Below are positions 51,891-61,663 of a stretch of 64,000 nucleotides of DNA, piece by piece; within the stretch, counting starts at the first letter, position 1; each line of letters starts with the position of its first letter. Both the position numbers and the translations under genes were made by a program. The stretch comes from Ornithinibacillus bavariensis (lineage in GTDB: Bacteria > Bacillota > Bacilli > Bacillales > Amphibacillaceae): positions 1 to 64,000 of the forward strand of contig NZ_JBNPWZ010000009.1 of NCBI RefSeq assembly GCF_050433565.1, written 5' to 3'. The notes under the pieces were generated by a model. It saw only the letters and a program-made list of their open reading frames with translations. It did no database searches and had not been told where the DNA came from.

Positions 51891-54137
51891 ATGAAAAAAA
51901 ATAAAACGACACATGCCATGGCGGGTATATTAATGATTTTATTTGTCGTGGCCTTTTTATTGATATCCGGGCGCTTTTTATACATTCAAGCTTCAGGTTC
52001 AGTAGCTGGAGTTTCACTTAACGAGTGGGCGGATAACGTTAGGACAACCACTTATACACTAGATTCAGAACGAGGAAAGATTTTTGATAAAAATGGCATG
52101 ACACTAGCTTATGACATGCCTACTTTTCGAATGTATGCTATTGTGACAGATAAATATTCAAAGGATAGTGAGGAGCCACAGCATGTAGTTGACCCTGAAG
52201 GTACAGCAGAACAACTGGCTCCTTTGTTAAATGTTGATAAAGCCTATTTGTTAGAACGCTTAAATAATGGTGTTAAAAAGGGGCAATCACAAATAGAATT
52301 TGGTTCTGCAGGGAAAGGAATATCACTACAAACGAAAGAAAAAATTGATGCATTAAAGTTACCTGGTATAAAGTTCATTAAAGAAAATTCTCGATATTAT
52401 CCGAATGGGGTATTTGCTTCCCATATCATAGGTTTTGCTAGAGAAAAGGAAAACAAAACAGAGAATGGTATAAAAAATGAAATAGTGGGAGTAACTGGTA
52501 TCGAACATGAGATGGACGATTTGTTAAAGGGCGCTAACGGATATATATCTTATCAAAGAGATATTTATAATAAAAAACTTTTAGATCCTAATGAAGTGAT
52601 TCAGATGCCAGATAATGGTGACAATGTATATTTGACTATTGATCAAAAGATACAAACACTTCTTGAGGATGTCATGACACAGGTGGATAATAAATATAAA
52701 CCAGAACGGATGTCGGCAATTGTGATGAACCCTAAAACAGGGGAGATAGTTGCTATGAGTAATCGTCCTAGCTATAATCCGAATAATCCTGAAAATGTGA
52801 AAAACTGGTATAACGACGCCATTTCTACTCCGTTTGAGCCTGGATCAACAATGAAGATGTTTACATGGGCCGCCGCAATAGAATCAGGTGTTTATAATGG
52901 GGGAGAACAGTATAAATCTGGTCAATATAAAGTTGGAAACAATAAACCTGTTGGTGACTTTAATGGTGGAAAAGGATGGGGTATGATTTCCTATGACGAA
53001 GGTTTTGCATTATCCTCAAACGTAGCTGCGAGTAAACTAGTTTGGGAGAAGATGGGACCTGATACGTTTCTAAAGTACTTAAAAGCATTTGATTTTGATA
53101 AGGAAACTGATATTGATCTCCCTGGTGAAGTAGAAGGCCAAATTTTATACAATTATCCTATCGAACAAATTACAACTGCTTTTGGACAGGGAAGCACCAC
53201 CACTCCCATTCAGATTATGAAGGCTGCAACTGCAATCGTCAATGATGGGAAAATGGTAAAACCTTATATTATTGATAAAATAGTAGATTCCGATACTGGG
53301 AAAGTAATAGAGCAGCATAAACCAGAGGTGGTCGGAGAACCTATCTCTAAGGATACTGCTAAACAAGTTAGAAATTTACTAATTCAAGCGGTTCAATCGG
53401 AACGTGCAACCGGAAGTAGATTTAAGTTAGACGATTATTCTGTTGGAGGTAAGACTGGTACAGCCCAGATTCCTAATCCAGATGGTGGGGGTTATTTACG
53501 TGGTCAAGAAAATTACGTATTCTCCTTTCTAGGAATGGCACCAGCAGATGATCCAGAGCTAATGATGTATGTATCTATTAAACAGCCAACCCTAGAATTC
53601 GAATCTGGAATTGAATCGGGTTCAGTACCAGTATCCTTTATTTTTAATAATGTGATGGAGAATGCCTTACATTATTGGAATATCGAACCTGATAAAGGTG
53701 AGATAACCGAGGTATCAGATTATCAGATTCCTAATTTAATCAATAAATCTACAGAAGAAGTTAAAGGTATTTTAAATTCTGCGAAAGTAAGCTATAGTGT
53801 GATTGGATCTGGTAATAAGGTTGTGAAGTTGAGTGTAGAAGAGGGTAATAAAGTCTTACCGAATGAGCGTGTTTTACTTCTTACTAACGATCCTACCATG
53901 CCAAACATTATTGGCTGGTCACAGCGGGATGTTCTAAAGCTAGGAGAAATGGTAGGGCTTAAGACGGAAATTATTGGAAACGGATATGTTACTTCACAAA
54001 GTATTCCAGAGGGCACTAAACTAGGAGAAAATAGTTATCTAGGAGTAGAACTGAAAACGCCAATAGAAGTAAAGAAAACGAAACCAAACGATAATAGTAA
54101 AAACAATCAAGCACAATCTAACGACACATTTGAATAG
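51891..54137 (+). CDS. pbpB: Penicillin-binding protein 2B, septal transpeptidase
   Basis: Class B PBP (FtsI type), 748 aa, partner of FtsW. An N-terminal membrane helix (about 9-28) precedes the pedestal domain. The transpeptidase motifs are STMK near residue 320 (active Ser), SSN, and KTG in GGKTGTAQI near 520. Two C-terminal PASTA repeats (from about 612) and a Lys/Asn-rich tail make it slightly longer than B. subtilis PBP2B (about 716). Located right after ftsL. Confidence 0.95.
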   Translation: MKKNKTTHAMAGILMILFVVAFLLISGRFLYIQASGSVAGVSLNEWADNVRTTTYTLDSERGKIFDKNGMTLAYDMPTFRMYAIVTDKYSKDSEEPQHVVDPEGTAEQLAPLLNVDKAYLLERLNNGVKKGQSQIEFGSAGKGISLQTKEKIDALKLPGIKFIKENSRYYPNGVFASHIIGFAREKENKTENGIKNEIVGVTGIEHEMDDLLKGANGYISYQRDIYNKKLLDPNEVIQMPDNGDNVYLTIDQKIQTLLEDVMTQVDNKYKPERMSAIVMNPKTGEIVAMSNRPSYNPNNPENVKNWYNDAISTPFEPGSTMKMFTWAAAIESGVYNGGEQYKSGQYKVGNNKPVGDFNGGKGWGMISYDEGFALSSNVAASKLVWEKMGPDTFLKYLKAFDFDKETDIDLPGEVEGQILYNYPIEQITTAFGQGSTTTPIQIMKAATAIVNDGKMVKPYIIDKIVDSDTGKVIEQHKPEVVGEPISKDTAKQVRNLLIQAVQSERATGSRFKLDDYSVGGKTGTAQIPNPDGGGYLRGQENYVFSFLGMAPADDPELMMYVSIKQPTLEFESGIESGSVPVSFIFNNVMENALHYWNIEPDKGEITEVSDYQIPNLINKSTEEVKGILNSAKVSYSVIGSGNKVVKLSVEEGNKVLPNERVLLLTNDPTMPNIIGWSQRDVLKLGEMVGLKTEIIGNGYVTSQSIPEGTKLGENSYLGVELKTPIEVKKTKPNDNSKNNQAQSNDTFE

Positions 54138-54223
54138 TTTACCATAGAAAAACAGTGTTCTAATCAGTTTTTTTAAACATATAGTTGATACAAGCCTACC
54201 TATGTATGTGAAGGAGATGGAAG

Positions 54224-56173
54224 ATGAAACGAGTATCAACGGTAACAGTTAGAAAACGATTAGTCGCTGTTTTTCTTATTGGTTTATTTGTATTTGGGAT
54301 AATCGATCTTCGATTAGGCTATGTTCAATTTGTACTCGGTGATCAGCTTATGGAAAAAGCCGATGAATCATGGAGTAGAAATATTGCTTTTCAACCTGAA
54401 CGAGGACACATTTTGGATGTGAATGGAGAAATTTTGGCAGAAAACGTTACTGCACCTTCTGTTGTAGTGGTACCTAGACAAATCACAAACCCGGAGGATA
54501 CTGCAAAGAAGTTAGCTGAAATCTTGGACATGCCTGAGAAAAAAGCATTCGAATATGTTACGAAGTCAGCTAGTTCTGTCAATATTCATCCAGAAGGAAG
54601 AAAATTAACGGAAGAACAGGAAAGAGCTCTCCGAACCTTAAATTTAGAAGGCGTATATTTAGCAAAGGATTCGATTAGGCATTACCCGTTCGGTGACGAT
54701 TTAGCGCATGTATTAGGTTTTGCGGGAATTGATAATCAGGGTCTTATGGGTCTAGAGTTGTATTATGACGATATGCTTGATGGTGAAGAAGGAAGTTTGT
54801 CCTTCTATTCTGATGCAAAAGGTAGGCGTTTAAACCAGTTGGCCGATGTATATAAACCACCAAAAGATGGCTTTGACTTGGTTACGACAATTGATTCTAG
54901 GATTCAAACGATTATGGAAAGAGAGATGGATTTAGCAGTCGCAAAATATAACCCTGATGGCGCTTTAGCGATTGCGGTAGATCCTAAGACTGGTGGTATA
55001 TTGGCGATGACATCAAGACCTAATTTTAATCCTGAAAATTATCAAGAGGTGGATTCAACCGTTTATAACCGAAATTTACCAATATGGAGTACATATGAAC
55101 CGGGTTCCACCTTTAAAATTATTACACTTGCAGCGGCATTGGAAGAAAAAATTGTAGATTTACAAAATGACCACTTCCATGATCCAGGTCATGTGGAAGT
55201 AGGGGGAGCAAGACTTCGGTGTTGGAAACCTGGTGGACACGGTAGCCAAACGTTCCTAGAAGTTGTTCAAAATTCATGTAACCCCGGCTTTGTTCATCTA
55301 GGTGAGGAATTAGGAAAGGAAAAGCTATTTAGCTATATTAAAAAATTTGGTTTTGGATCTGAAACGGGAATTGATCTTCAAGGTGAAGGGTCAGGGATTC
55401 TATTTAAAGAAGAGAATGTTGGCCCTGTGGAACTAGCTACTACAGCATTTGGTCAGGGAGTTTCAGTTACACCAATACAACAGGTCATGGCTGTTTCTGC
55501 AACGATAAACGGTGGATATCTGTATGAGCCACATATTGCAAAGGAATGGCTAAATCCTCAAACAAAAGAAGTAGTATCAAAGATAGAGCCGAAATTAAGA
55601 GGTCGAGTTATTTCTAGTGAGACCTCTGATGAAATTCGCAAGGCACTAGAGAGTGTTGTTGCAAAAGGAACTGGTAGACCTGCATATGTTGATGGTTATC
55701 GGGTAGGAGGAAAGACAGGAACTGCTCAAAAGGTAGGTCCAAATGGTGGATATTTGGAAAATAACCATATTGTTTCCTTTATCGGTTTTGCACCAGCAGA
55801 TGATCCGCAAATAGTAGTATATGTGGCGGTCGATAATCCAAAAGGAGTTCGACAATTTGGTGGAACAGTTGCAGCACCAATTGTCGGAACTATTATTGGT
55901 GATAGCTTACCAGTCATGGGGGTAAAACCTAGAAAAGATGGATTAGATAAAGAATATATTTGGCCAGAACAACCAAAGGTAGAGGTTCCAGACTTAATTG
56001 GGTTGCCTAAAAGTGAGTTAGTTAAGATGATGTCAGATCTTTCCATTGAATCTAGTGGTAAGGGTGACTATATTATTAATCAGGACCCTGACCCAGGAAC
56101 AAAGGTAGATGCAGGATCAAAAATTCGAATTTACCTGTCAGACGATAATAAAAACAAAAAAGATAACGAATAG
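54224..56173 (+). CDS. spoVD: Sporulation-specific PBP SpoVD
   Basis: Class B PBP needed for spore cortex peptidoglycan, 649 aa. A single N-terminal helix (about 12-33) precedes the pedestal. The transpeptidase motifs are STFK near 294, SCN near 350 and KTG in GGKTGTAQK near 497. One C-terminal PASTA domain (about 585-640) distinguishes it from PBP2B. It works with the SEDS protein SpoVE encoded at 61.7 kb. Possession of spoVD supports a spore-forming host. Own AAGGAG ribosome site. Confidence 0.95.
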   Translation: MKRVSTVTVRKRLVAVFLIGLFVFGIIDLRLGYVQFVLGDQLMEKADESWSRNIAFQPERGHILDVNGEILAENVTAPSVVVVPRQITNPEDTAKKLAEILDMPEKKAFEYVTKSASSVNIHPEGRKLTEEQERALRTLNLEGVYLAKDSIRHYPFGDDLAHVLGFAGIDNQGLMGLELYYDDMLDGEEGSLSFYSDAKGRRLNQLADVYKPPKDGFDLVTTIDSRIQTIMEREMDLAVAKYNPDGALAIAVDPKTGGILAMTSRPNFNPENYQEVDSTVYNRNLPIWSTYEPGSTFKIITLAAALEEKIVDLQNDHFHDPGHVEVGGARLRCWKPGGHGSQTFLEVVQNSCNPGFVHLGEELGKEKLFSYIKKFGFGSETGIDLQGEGSGILFKEENVGPVELATTAFGQGVSVTPIQQVMAVSATINGGYLYEPHIAKEWLNPQTKEVVSKIEPKLRGRVISSETSDEIRKALESVVAKGTGRPAYVDGYRVGGKTGTAQKVGPNGGYLENNHIVSFIGFAPADDPQIVVYVAVDNPKGVRQFGGTVAAPIVGTIIGDSLPVMGVKPRKDGLDKEYIWPEQPKVEVPDLIGLPKSELVKMMSDLSIESSGKGDYIINQDPDPGTKVDAGSKIRIYLSDDNKNKKDNE

Positions 56174-56214
56174 TTTGTACGAGAAAATTCATGTCTAAGA
56201 AGAAAAGAAAATGA

Positions 56215-56243
56215 TTCAGAAAGACTTTCATTTTTGTTATAAT
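56215..56243 (+). promoter_or_regulatory. Extended -10 promoter upstream of murE
   Basis: TTCAGA (56215-56220), a 17-nt spacer, then TATAAT (56238-56243) preceded by TG in the extended -10 position. It is the clearest promoter in the dcw region and would let murE-murF-mraY-murD be transcribed independently of mraZ. Confidence 0.65.
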
Positions 56244-56252
56244 GGATTAGAT

Positions 56253-56289
56253 TGAATATATAAGAGGGTACCTCCCTCTTATATATTCA
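56253..56289 (+). promoter_or_regulatory. 5'-terminal hairpin of the murE transcript
   Basis: Perfect 16-bp stem TGAATATATAAGAGGG (56253-56268) and CCCTCTTATATATTCA (56274-56289) with a 5-base loop and no U-run. It begins about 3 nt after the start expected from the promoter at 56215-56243, so it would cap the 5' end of the mRNA and may protect it from RNase J1. Confidence 0.6.
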
Positions 56290-56332
56290 TGAGAGAATCG
56301 TATAATGGAGAAATAAAGGAAGGATGTCATAT

Positions 56333-57808
56333 ATGAGACTGAAAGAAATTCTTTCCTTATATCCATTTTCGGAACAATTCTCTGATACCTATGACATTGA
56401 AATCAACGAAATCAAAATGGATTCTAGGGAGATAACCAAAGGAGACTTATTTGTTTGTATAAGTGGTTTTACGGTGGATGGACATGATTATGTTAATGAA
56501 GCAATTACCAATGGAGCTGTAGTAATTGTAGCAGAAAAAAATATCACAGCTTCTGTTCCAGTTATAGTCGTTTCTGACACGATTAGATTTTTAGCCATGG
56601 CAGCCGCAAAATATTATGACTTTCCCACTAATTCGGTTCCGCTAATTGGTGTTACTGGAACAAATGGAAAAACTACCGTTACATACCTTCTAGAAAAAAT
56701 ATTTCAACTTCATGCAAATAAAACAGCAGTTATCGGCACAATCCATATGAAGATTGCAGAAAAAGTATATCCAGTAGATAATACAACTCCAGATGCATTA
56801 TTCTTACAGAAAACCTTTCGAAAAATGGTTGACGAAGGAGTAGACCGGATCATAATGGAGGTATCCTCCCATGCACTTGACCAAGGAAGGGTATATGGTT
56901 GCGATTATAATATAGCCATTTTCACTAACCTGACACAAGATCATTTAGATTATCATGATTCGATGGAGGACTATCTCCGGGCAAAAAGTCTTTTATTTGC
57001 TCAATTGGGCAATGCATATCGATTAAATGATAGGAAATATGCCATCATCAATCATGATGATCCAGCATGTAAAAAATTAAAACGTGCAACCTCACAAGCA
57101 ATAATTACGTATGGAATAGAAAAAGATTCTTTGATTATGGCAAAATCCATTCGTCTAACTCCATCTGGAACGCAGTTTTTATTATGTACCCCTAGAGGAA
57201 ATGTGGAAATCAGGAGTAATTTAATCGGTAAATTTAATGTGTCGAATATGTTAGCTGCGAGTAGTGCGGCACTAGTTACAGGAGTACCATTATTGACGAT
57301 AAAAAAAGCATTAGAAAGCATAAAAGGTGTTCATGGACGGTTTGAGCTGGTTCAGCATCAACATCCCTTTTCAGTGATTGTAGATTATGCACATACACCA
57401 GACTCGCTTGAAAATGTATTAAAGACTATCCGTGAATTTGCAAAACAAAAGATATATGTGGTAGTTGGCTGTGGCGGCGACCGTGATCGAACAAAAAGGC
57501 CTTTAATGGCAAGGATAGCAATAAAATATGCCGATAATGCAATTTTCACATCCGATAATCCTCGTACAGAGGATCCGAATGACATTTTATCCGATATGAC
57601 AGAAGGTCTTCCAGATTCATTTGGAACCTATGAGGTTATCATTAACCGGAAAAAGGCAATCTTCTATGCCATCCAGCAAGCGAAAGAGGACGATGTAATT
57701 CTAATTGCTGGAAAGGGACATGAAACATATCAACTGGTTGGGCATACGAAGTATCATTTTGATGATCGAGAAGTTGCCAAAGAAGCATTGATAGCTAAGG
57801 AGACATGA
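56333..57808 (+). CDS. murE: UDP-MurNAc-tripeptide synthetase (meso-DAP adding) MurE
   Basis: Mur ligase adding meso-diaminopimelate to UDP-MurNAc-L-Ala-D-Glu, 491 aa from the ATG at 56333, which is 9 nt from AAGGAAGG (an ATG at 56324 is too close). ATP motif GVTGTNGKTTV near residue 105; central EVSSHALDQGR; C-terminal DNPR in TSDNPRTEDP near 408, the signature of DAP specificity, so the cell wall is DAP-type. The ATGA overlap with murF couples translation. Confidence 0.95.
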   Translation: MRLKEILSLYPFSEQFSDTYDIEINEIKMDSREITKGDLFVCISGFTVDGHDYVNEAITNGAVVIVAEKNITASVPVIVVSDTIRFLAMAAAKYYDFPTNSVPLIGVTGTNGKTTVTYLLEKIFQLHANKTAVIGTIHMKIAEKVYPVDNTTPDALFLQKTFRKMVDEGVDRIIMEVSSHALDQGRVYGCDYNIAIFTNLTQDHLDYHDSMEDYLRAKSLLFAQLGNAYRLNDRKYAIINHDDPACKKLKRATSQAIITYGIEKDSLIMAKSIRLTPSGTQFLLCTPRGNVEIRSNLIGKFNVSNMLAASSAALVTGVPLLTIKKALESIKGVHGRFELVQHQHPFSVIVDYAHTPDSLENVLKTIREFAKQKIYVVVGCGGDRDRTKRPLMARIAIKYADNAIFTSDNPRTEDPNDILSDMTEGLPDSFGTYEVIINRKKAIFYAIQQAKEDDVILIAGKGHETYQLVGHTKYHFDDREVAKEALIAKET

Positions 57809-57810
57809 AG

Positions 57811-59169
57811 ATGTTATTTACTTTGAATTGGCTTCAGACAATTTTTCCGAATACGAATGGAGAAATTACTGGACATACAGAAATAAAACAAGTTATTACA
57901 AATAGCAGAATCGAAACAAGTGATGCATTATTTATACCAATAATAGGTGAGCATTTTGACGGACACGATTTCATTTTACAAGCCTATGAAAATGGTATTA
58001 CTGCAGCATTATGGGACATGAAAAAGTCTGTACCAGATCAATTACCTAAGGATTTTCCTATTTTTTATGTTGAGGATACTACAAAAGCATTACAGCATTT
58101 GGCAAGTTGTTACCGTGATGAAGTAAATCCAATTGTTATTGGTATAACAGGATCCAATGGTAAGACAACAACGAAAGACATTGTATCTTCTATTACGAAA
58201 GAGAAATATAAAACACATTTTACAAATGGTAATTTCAATAATGAGTTTGGTGTACCTTTTACGATCCTTTCTATGGACAGAGATACGGAAGTTCTAGTAT
58301 TAGAGATGGGGATGAGTAGTTTTGGTGAAATTGAATTGCTTTCCAAAATAACGAAACCAGACTATGCCATTATCACTAATATCGGGGAATCCCATATTGA
58401 ACATTTAGGATCACGTGAAGGGATTGCGAAGGCGAAATTAGAGATTACTAGTGGTCTTAAACCAACTGGAAAGTTAATCATTGACGGAGATGAGGCGTTA
58501 CTCTCTCATGTCCATGCCAATTCCAATGTTAAAAAGGTAGGATTTAGTGAGGATAATGAGTTTGTTATCACTAATATTCAGCTGCACCATCATCAAACTA
58601 CCTTTTCAGCATCTGATGAGAATTCTTATACGGTTTCATTACTTGGTAAGCACAATGCCAAAAATGCTTCATATGGTATTGTACTAGGGAAACTATTAGA
58701 CATTAGCGTAGAACAGATACAGCATGCATTATCATCCCTTACTGTAACAGGCATGCGTTTTGAAATGTTAACAGGGGAGAATGGCGTATCTATTATTAAT
58801 GATGCCTATAATGCATCTCCTACTTCCATGATAGCTGCAATTCAAGTAGTAAAGGAAATGAGTGGTTTTCAACATAAAGTATTAGTGTTAGGTGATATTT
58901 ATGAGTTAGGGAAAGACTCTCGCACTCTTCATAAAACTGTCGCAGAAGTAATTGATGACAGTCCTACAGCTGTATATACGGTTGGTGAGGATTCTTCAGT
59001 GATATCCGAAATAGTTCGAAAAAAATATCCTAATCTAACGGTGAAACATTTCCATCAAAAAGAGGACATTCTACCTGAGCTGAAATGTTTTTTAAGCAAG
59101 GATTCACTTATATTATTTAAAGCTTCCAGAGGAATGGAGCTAGAATCAATAATTGACAAAATAAAGTAG
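57811..59169 (+). CDS. murF: UDP-MurNAc-tripeptide-D-Ala-D-Ala ligase MurF
   Basis: Mur ligase adding D-Ala-D-Ala to complete the pentapeptide precursor, 452 aa. Of two in-frame ATGs (57805 and 57811) the second has 8 nt spacing from AAGGAG. ATP motif GITGSNGKTTTKD near residue 112; EMGMSSFGEIELLSKITKPDYAIITNIG and INDAYNASPTSM are family hallmarks. In B. subtilis murF lies with ddl outside the dcw cluster; here it is integrated between murE and mraY, as in many other bacteria. Confidence 0.95.
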   Translation: MLFTLNWLQTIFPNTNGEITGHTEIKQVITNSRIETSDALFIPIIGEHFDGHDFILQAYENGITAALWDMKKSVPDQLPKDFPIFYVEDTTKALQHLASCYRDEVNPIVIGITGSNGKTTTKDIVSSITKEKYKTHFTNGNFNNEFGVPFTILSMDRDTEVLVLEMGMSSFGEIELLSKITKPDYAIITNIGESHIEHLGSREGIAKAKLEITSGLKPTGKLIIDGDEALLSHVHANSNVKKVGFSEDNEFVITNIQLHHHQTTFSASDENSYTVSLLGKHNAKNASYGIVLGKLLDISVEQIQHALSSLTVTGMRFEMLTGENGVSIINDAYNASPTSMIAAIQVVKEMSGFQHKVLVLGDIYELGKDSRTLHKTVAEVIDDSPTAVYTVGEDSSVISEIVRKKYPNLTVKHFHQKEDILPELKCFLSKDSLILFKASRGMELESIIDKIK

Positions 59170-59257
59170 TGCATCAATGGGAATTACAACACGACGATCC
59201 ATAGAATAGATACAGTTTTTTTTGGTTGGACGGTTGGTAATATAAGGAGGAAGAATT

Positions 59258-60244
59258 GTGGATATAATTGTACTAATCATAACATTAGCGATAGCGTTTT
59301 TAATTGCCGTCCTATTGTCTCCAATTTTAATTCCGTTTTTAAGGCGTTTAAAGTTTGGACAAAGCATACGGGAAGAGGGACCAAAGTCTCACATGAAGAA
59401 AAAAGGTACTCCTACAATGGGAGGTATCATGATTGTTCTAAGTATAATAGCTACATCGCTAATTATGGGTTATAAATATGGTCAAGGAGATATAGGTTAT
59501 GAAATAGGGCTTCTCCTATTTGTCCTTATAGGATATGGGCTATTAGGCTTTTTAGATGATTATATAAAGGTTGCCCTGAAAAGAAATCTAGGTCTAACTT
59601 CTAGGCAAAAATTAATAGGACAACTGATAATCGCAATAATCTTTTATATTATTTTAAAGAAAAACGAGTTTCCAACCTATATACAAATACCTGGAACTGA
59701 TATTCAATGGGATTTAGGAATTGGTTATGCATTATTAATTATTTTTATGCTAGTTGGAGCTTCTAATGCCGTCAATCTAACTGACGGTTTGGATGGGCTA
59801 TTAGCAGGTACAGCAGCAATTGCATTTGGTGCATTTGGTATACTAGCTTGGTACATTAATTCGCAAAGTGAAGTCTCTATCTTTGCATTAGCTGTTGTTG
59901 GCGCATTATTAGGTTTTCTTGTATTTAATGCACATCCTGCTAAGGTCTTTATGGGAGATACAGGTTCTCTAGCTTTAGGTGGAGCAATTGCAGCAGTTGC
60001 TATTTTAACAAAACTTGAGATTCTATTGGTTATTATTGGTGGAGTCTTTGTTATGGAAACTCTATCGGTAATTATCCAAGTAATTTCTTTTAAAACTACC
60101 GGAAAAAGGGTATTTAAAATGAGTCCACTACATCACCACTATGAACTTGTTGGTTGGTCTGAATGGAGAGTTGTAACAACGTTCTGGTTCATGGGGCTTG
60201 TTTTTGCTGCTCTAGGTATATACATCGAGGTGTGGTTAGGTTGA
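59258..60244 (+). CDS. mraY: Phospho-MurNAc-pentapeptide translocase MraY
   Basis: Integral membrane enzyme making lipid I from UDP-MurNAc-pentapeptide and undecaprenyl phosphate, 328 aa with ten helices. Conserved motifs are SHMKKKGTPTMGG, the Asp-rich GFLDDYIKV, NAVNLTDGLDGLL and, near the end, SPLHHHYELVGW. GTG start with AGGAGG 7 nt upstream. Its last 4 nt overlap the murD TTG. Confidence 0.96.
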   Translation: MDIIVLIITLAIAFLIAVLLSPILIPFLRRLKFGQSIREEGPKSHMKKKGTPTMGGIMIVLSIIATSLIMGYKYGQGDIGYEIGLLLFVLIGYGLLGFLDDYIKVALKRNLGLTSRQKLIGQLIIAIIFYIILKKNEFPTYIQIPGTDIQWDLGIGYALLIIFMLVGASNAVNLTDGLDGLLAGTAAIAFGAFGILAWYINSQSEVSIFALAVVGALLGFLVFNAHPAKVFMGDTGSLALGGAIAAVAILTKLEILLVIIGGVFVMETLSVIIQVISFKTTGKRVFKMSPLHHHYELVGWSEWRVVTTFWFMGLVFAALGIYIEVWLG

Positions 60245-61590
60245 ACAAATTAATTGATTTTCCTTATCGTCATGTTCTTGTTTTAGGACTAGCCAAAAGT
60301 GGAACAGCAGCAGCAACTGTACTGCTTGAGAGTGGCATTAAGGTTCGAGTGAATGATTATAAGGCAAGTGCGCATGATGAAGCAGTAATCCACTTACAAG
60401 CAATGGGAGCAGAAGTAATTGTCGGGTCCCATCCACTGTCAGTACTAGAAGGTATTGATTTAGTAATTAAAAATCCAGGAATACCTTATGAAAATGTTAT
60501 CTTATCTGAAGCAGAAAAAAGAGCTATTCCGATAATTACAGAAATTGAATTAGCTGGAATGTTAGCAGAAGGAACCATTATTGGAATAACTGGCTCTAAT
60601 GGAAAAACAACAACAACAACATTATTATATGAGATGCTAAAAGCAAGTAACGAAAAAGTTAAAGTTGCGGGAAATATTGGAATTGTTGCAACAGACGTAG
60701 CTAGAGAATTAGCAACAGATGAAAAAATGGTACTGGAGCTTTCCTCTTTTCAGCTCTTGGGCATAAGGAAGTTCCGTCCGAAAATTGCTGTGCTTTTAAA
60801 TATTTATGAAGCACATTTAGACTATCACAAAACGTTTTCGAATTATAAAGAGGCAAAGGCGAATATATTTATCAATCAAACCGAAGATGATTTTCTCGTA
60901 TATAATGCTGATGATTCGAACGTACTAGAAGTCAGTAAGGATATTAAATCTGTAAAAGTGCCATTTTCCATTTCACAGAAGTTAGTTGATGGGGCATGGA
61001 CGGATGAAGTATTCATTTATTTTCAAGAGGAAAAGATAATTGCTATTGAAGATCTTGTATTAGTAGGTGCACACAATCTAGAAAATATTCTAGCAGCTAT
61101 AAGTGCAGCGAAGCTTGCCGGAGCAACAAATGAAGGGATCTATGAGGTGTTGACGACATTTTCTGGTGTTCACCACCGTCTTCAATATGTGGATAAGATT
61201 AATGAACGGATTTTCTATAATGATTCAAAAGCCACAAATATTCTTGCCACTCAAAAGGCCTTATCAGCTTTTCAACAGCCAATTGTTCTTTTAGCAGGTG
61301 GTCTAGATCGAGGGAATGGCTTTGATGAATTAATTCCTTACTTAAGTAATGTGAAGGCAATGGTTGTCTTTGGTCAGACAGCTGACAAGGTAAAAGCATC
61401 TGCAGAAAAAGCAGGAGTAGCCATAATAGAACATGCAAACGATATGCAAGACGCTGTGCACAAAGCCTATGCCCTTTCGGAAAAGGGTGATGTAATATTA
61501 TTATCTCCAGCATGTGCTAGCTGGGATCAATATAAGACATTTGAAGAAAGAGGAGACATGTTTATACAAGCCGTGCATACAATTAAGTAG
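60241..61590 (+). CDS. murD: UDP-MurNAc-L-Ala:D-Glu ligase MurD
   Basis: Mur ligase adding D-glutamate, 449 aa from a TTG overlapping the mraY stop (TTGA), with GAGGTG 8 nt upstream. An open extension into mraY is rejected. The N-terminal UMA-binding segment is VLVLGLAKSGTAAATVLLESG, the ATP motif GITGSNGKTTTTT lies near residue 115, and HHRLQYV and NDSKATN are conserved in the C-terminal half. Its stop codon forms part of the first arm of the downstream hairpin system. Confidence 0.95.
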   Translation: MNKLIDFPYRHVLVLGLAKSGTAAATVLLESGIKVRVNDYKASAHDEAVIHLQAMGAEVIVGSHPLSVLEGIDLVIKNPGIPYENVILSEAEKRAIPIITEIELAGMLAEGTIIGITGSNGKTTTTTLLYEMLKASNEKVKVAGNIGIVATDVARELATDEKMVLELSSFQLLGIRKFRPKIAVLLNIYEAHLDYHKTFSNYKEAKANIFINQTEDDFLVYNADDSNVLEVSKDIKSVKVPFSISQKLVDGAWTDEVFIYFQEEKIIAIEDLVLVGAHNLENILAAISAAKLAGATNEGIYEVLTTFSGVHHRLQYVDKINERIFYNDSKATNILATQKALSAFQQPIVLLAGGLDRGNGFDELIPYLSNVKAMVVFGQTADKVKASAEKAGVAIIEHANDMQDAVHKAYALSEKGDVILLSPACASWDQYKTFEERGDMFIQAVHTIK

Positions 61591-61663
61591 GGGCTTGTAT
61601 ATATAACATAAAAGAATATTTTACGCTCGCCCCTAGACAAACAAAGTTAGGGGTGTTTTTTTT
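61588..61663 (+). promoter_or_regulatory. Possible attenuator at the murD-spoVE junction
   Basis: Three mutually exclusive arms: arm 1 TAGGGGC (61588-61594, includes the murD stop), arm 2 GCCCCTA (61629-61635), arm 3 TAGGGG (61648-61653), followed by TG and T8. Pairing 2-3 gives an intrinsic terminator and also hides the spoVE ribosome site; pairing 1-2 prevents it. Confidence 0.5.

Noticed and set aside
60163..60240. N-terminal extension of murD into mraY
   Set aside because: Family alignment and GAGGTG spacing place the start at the TTG overlapping the mraY stop.
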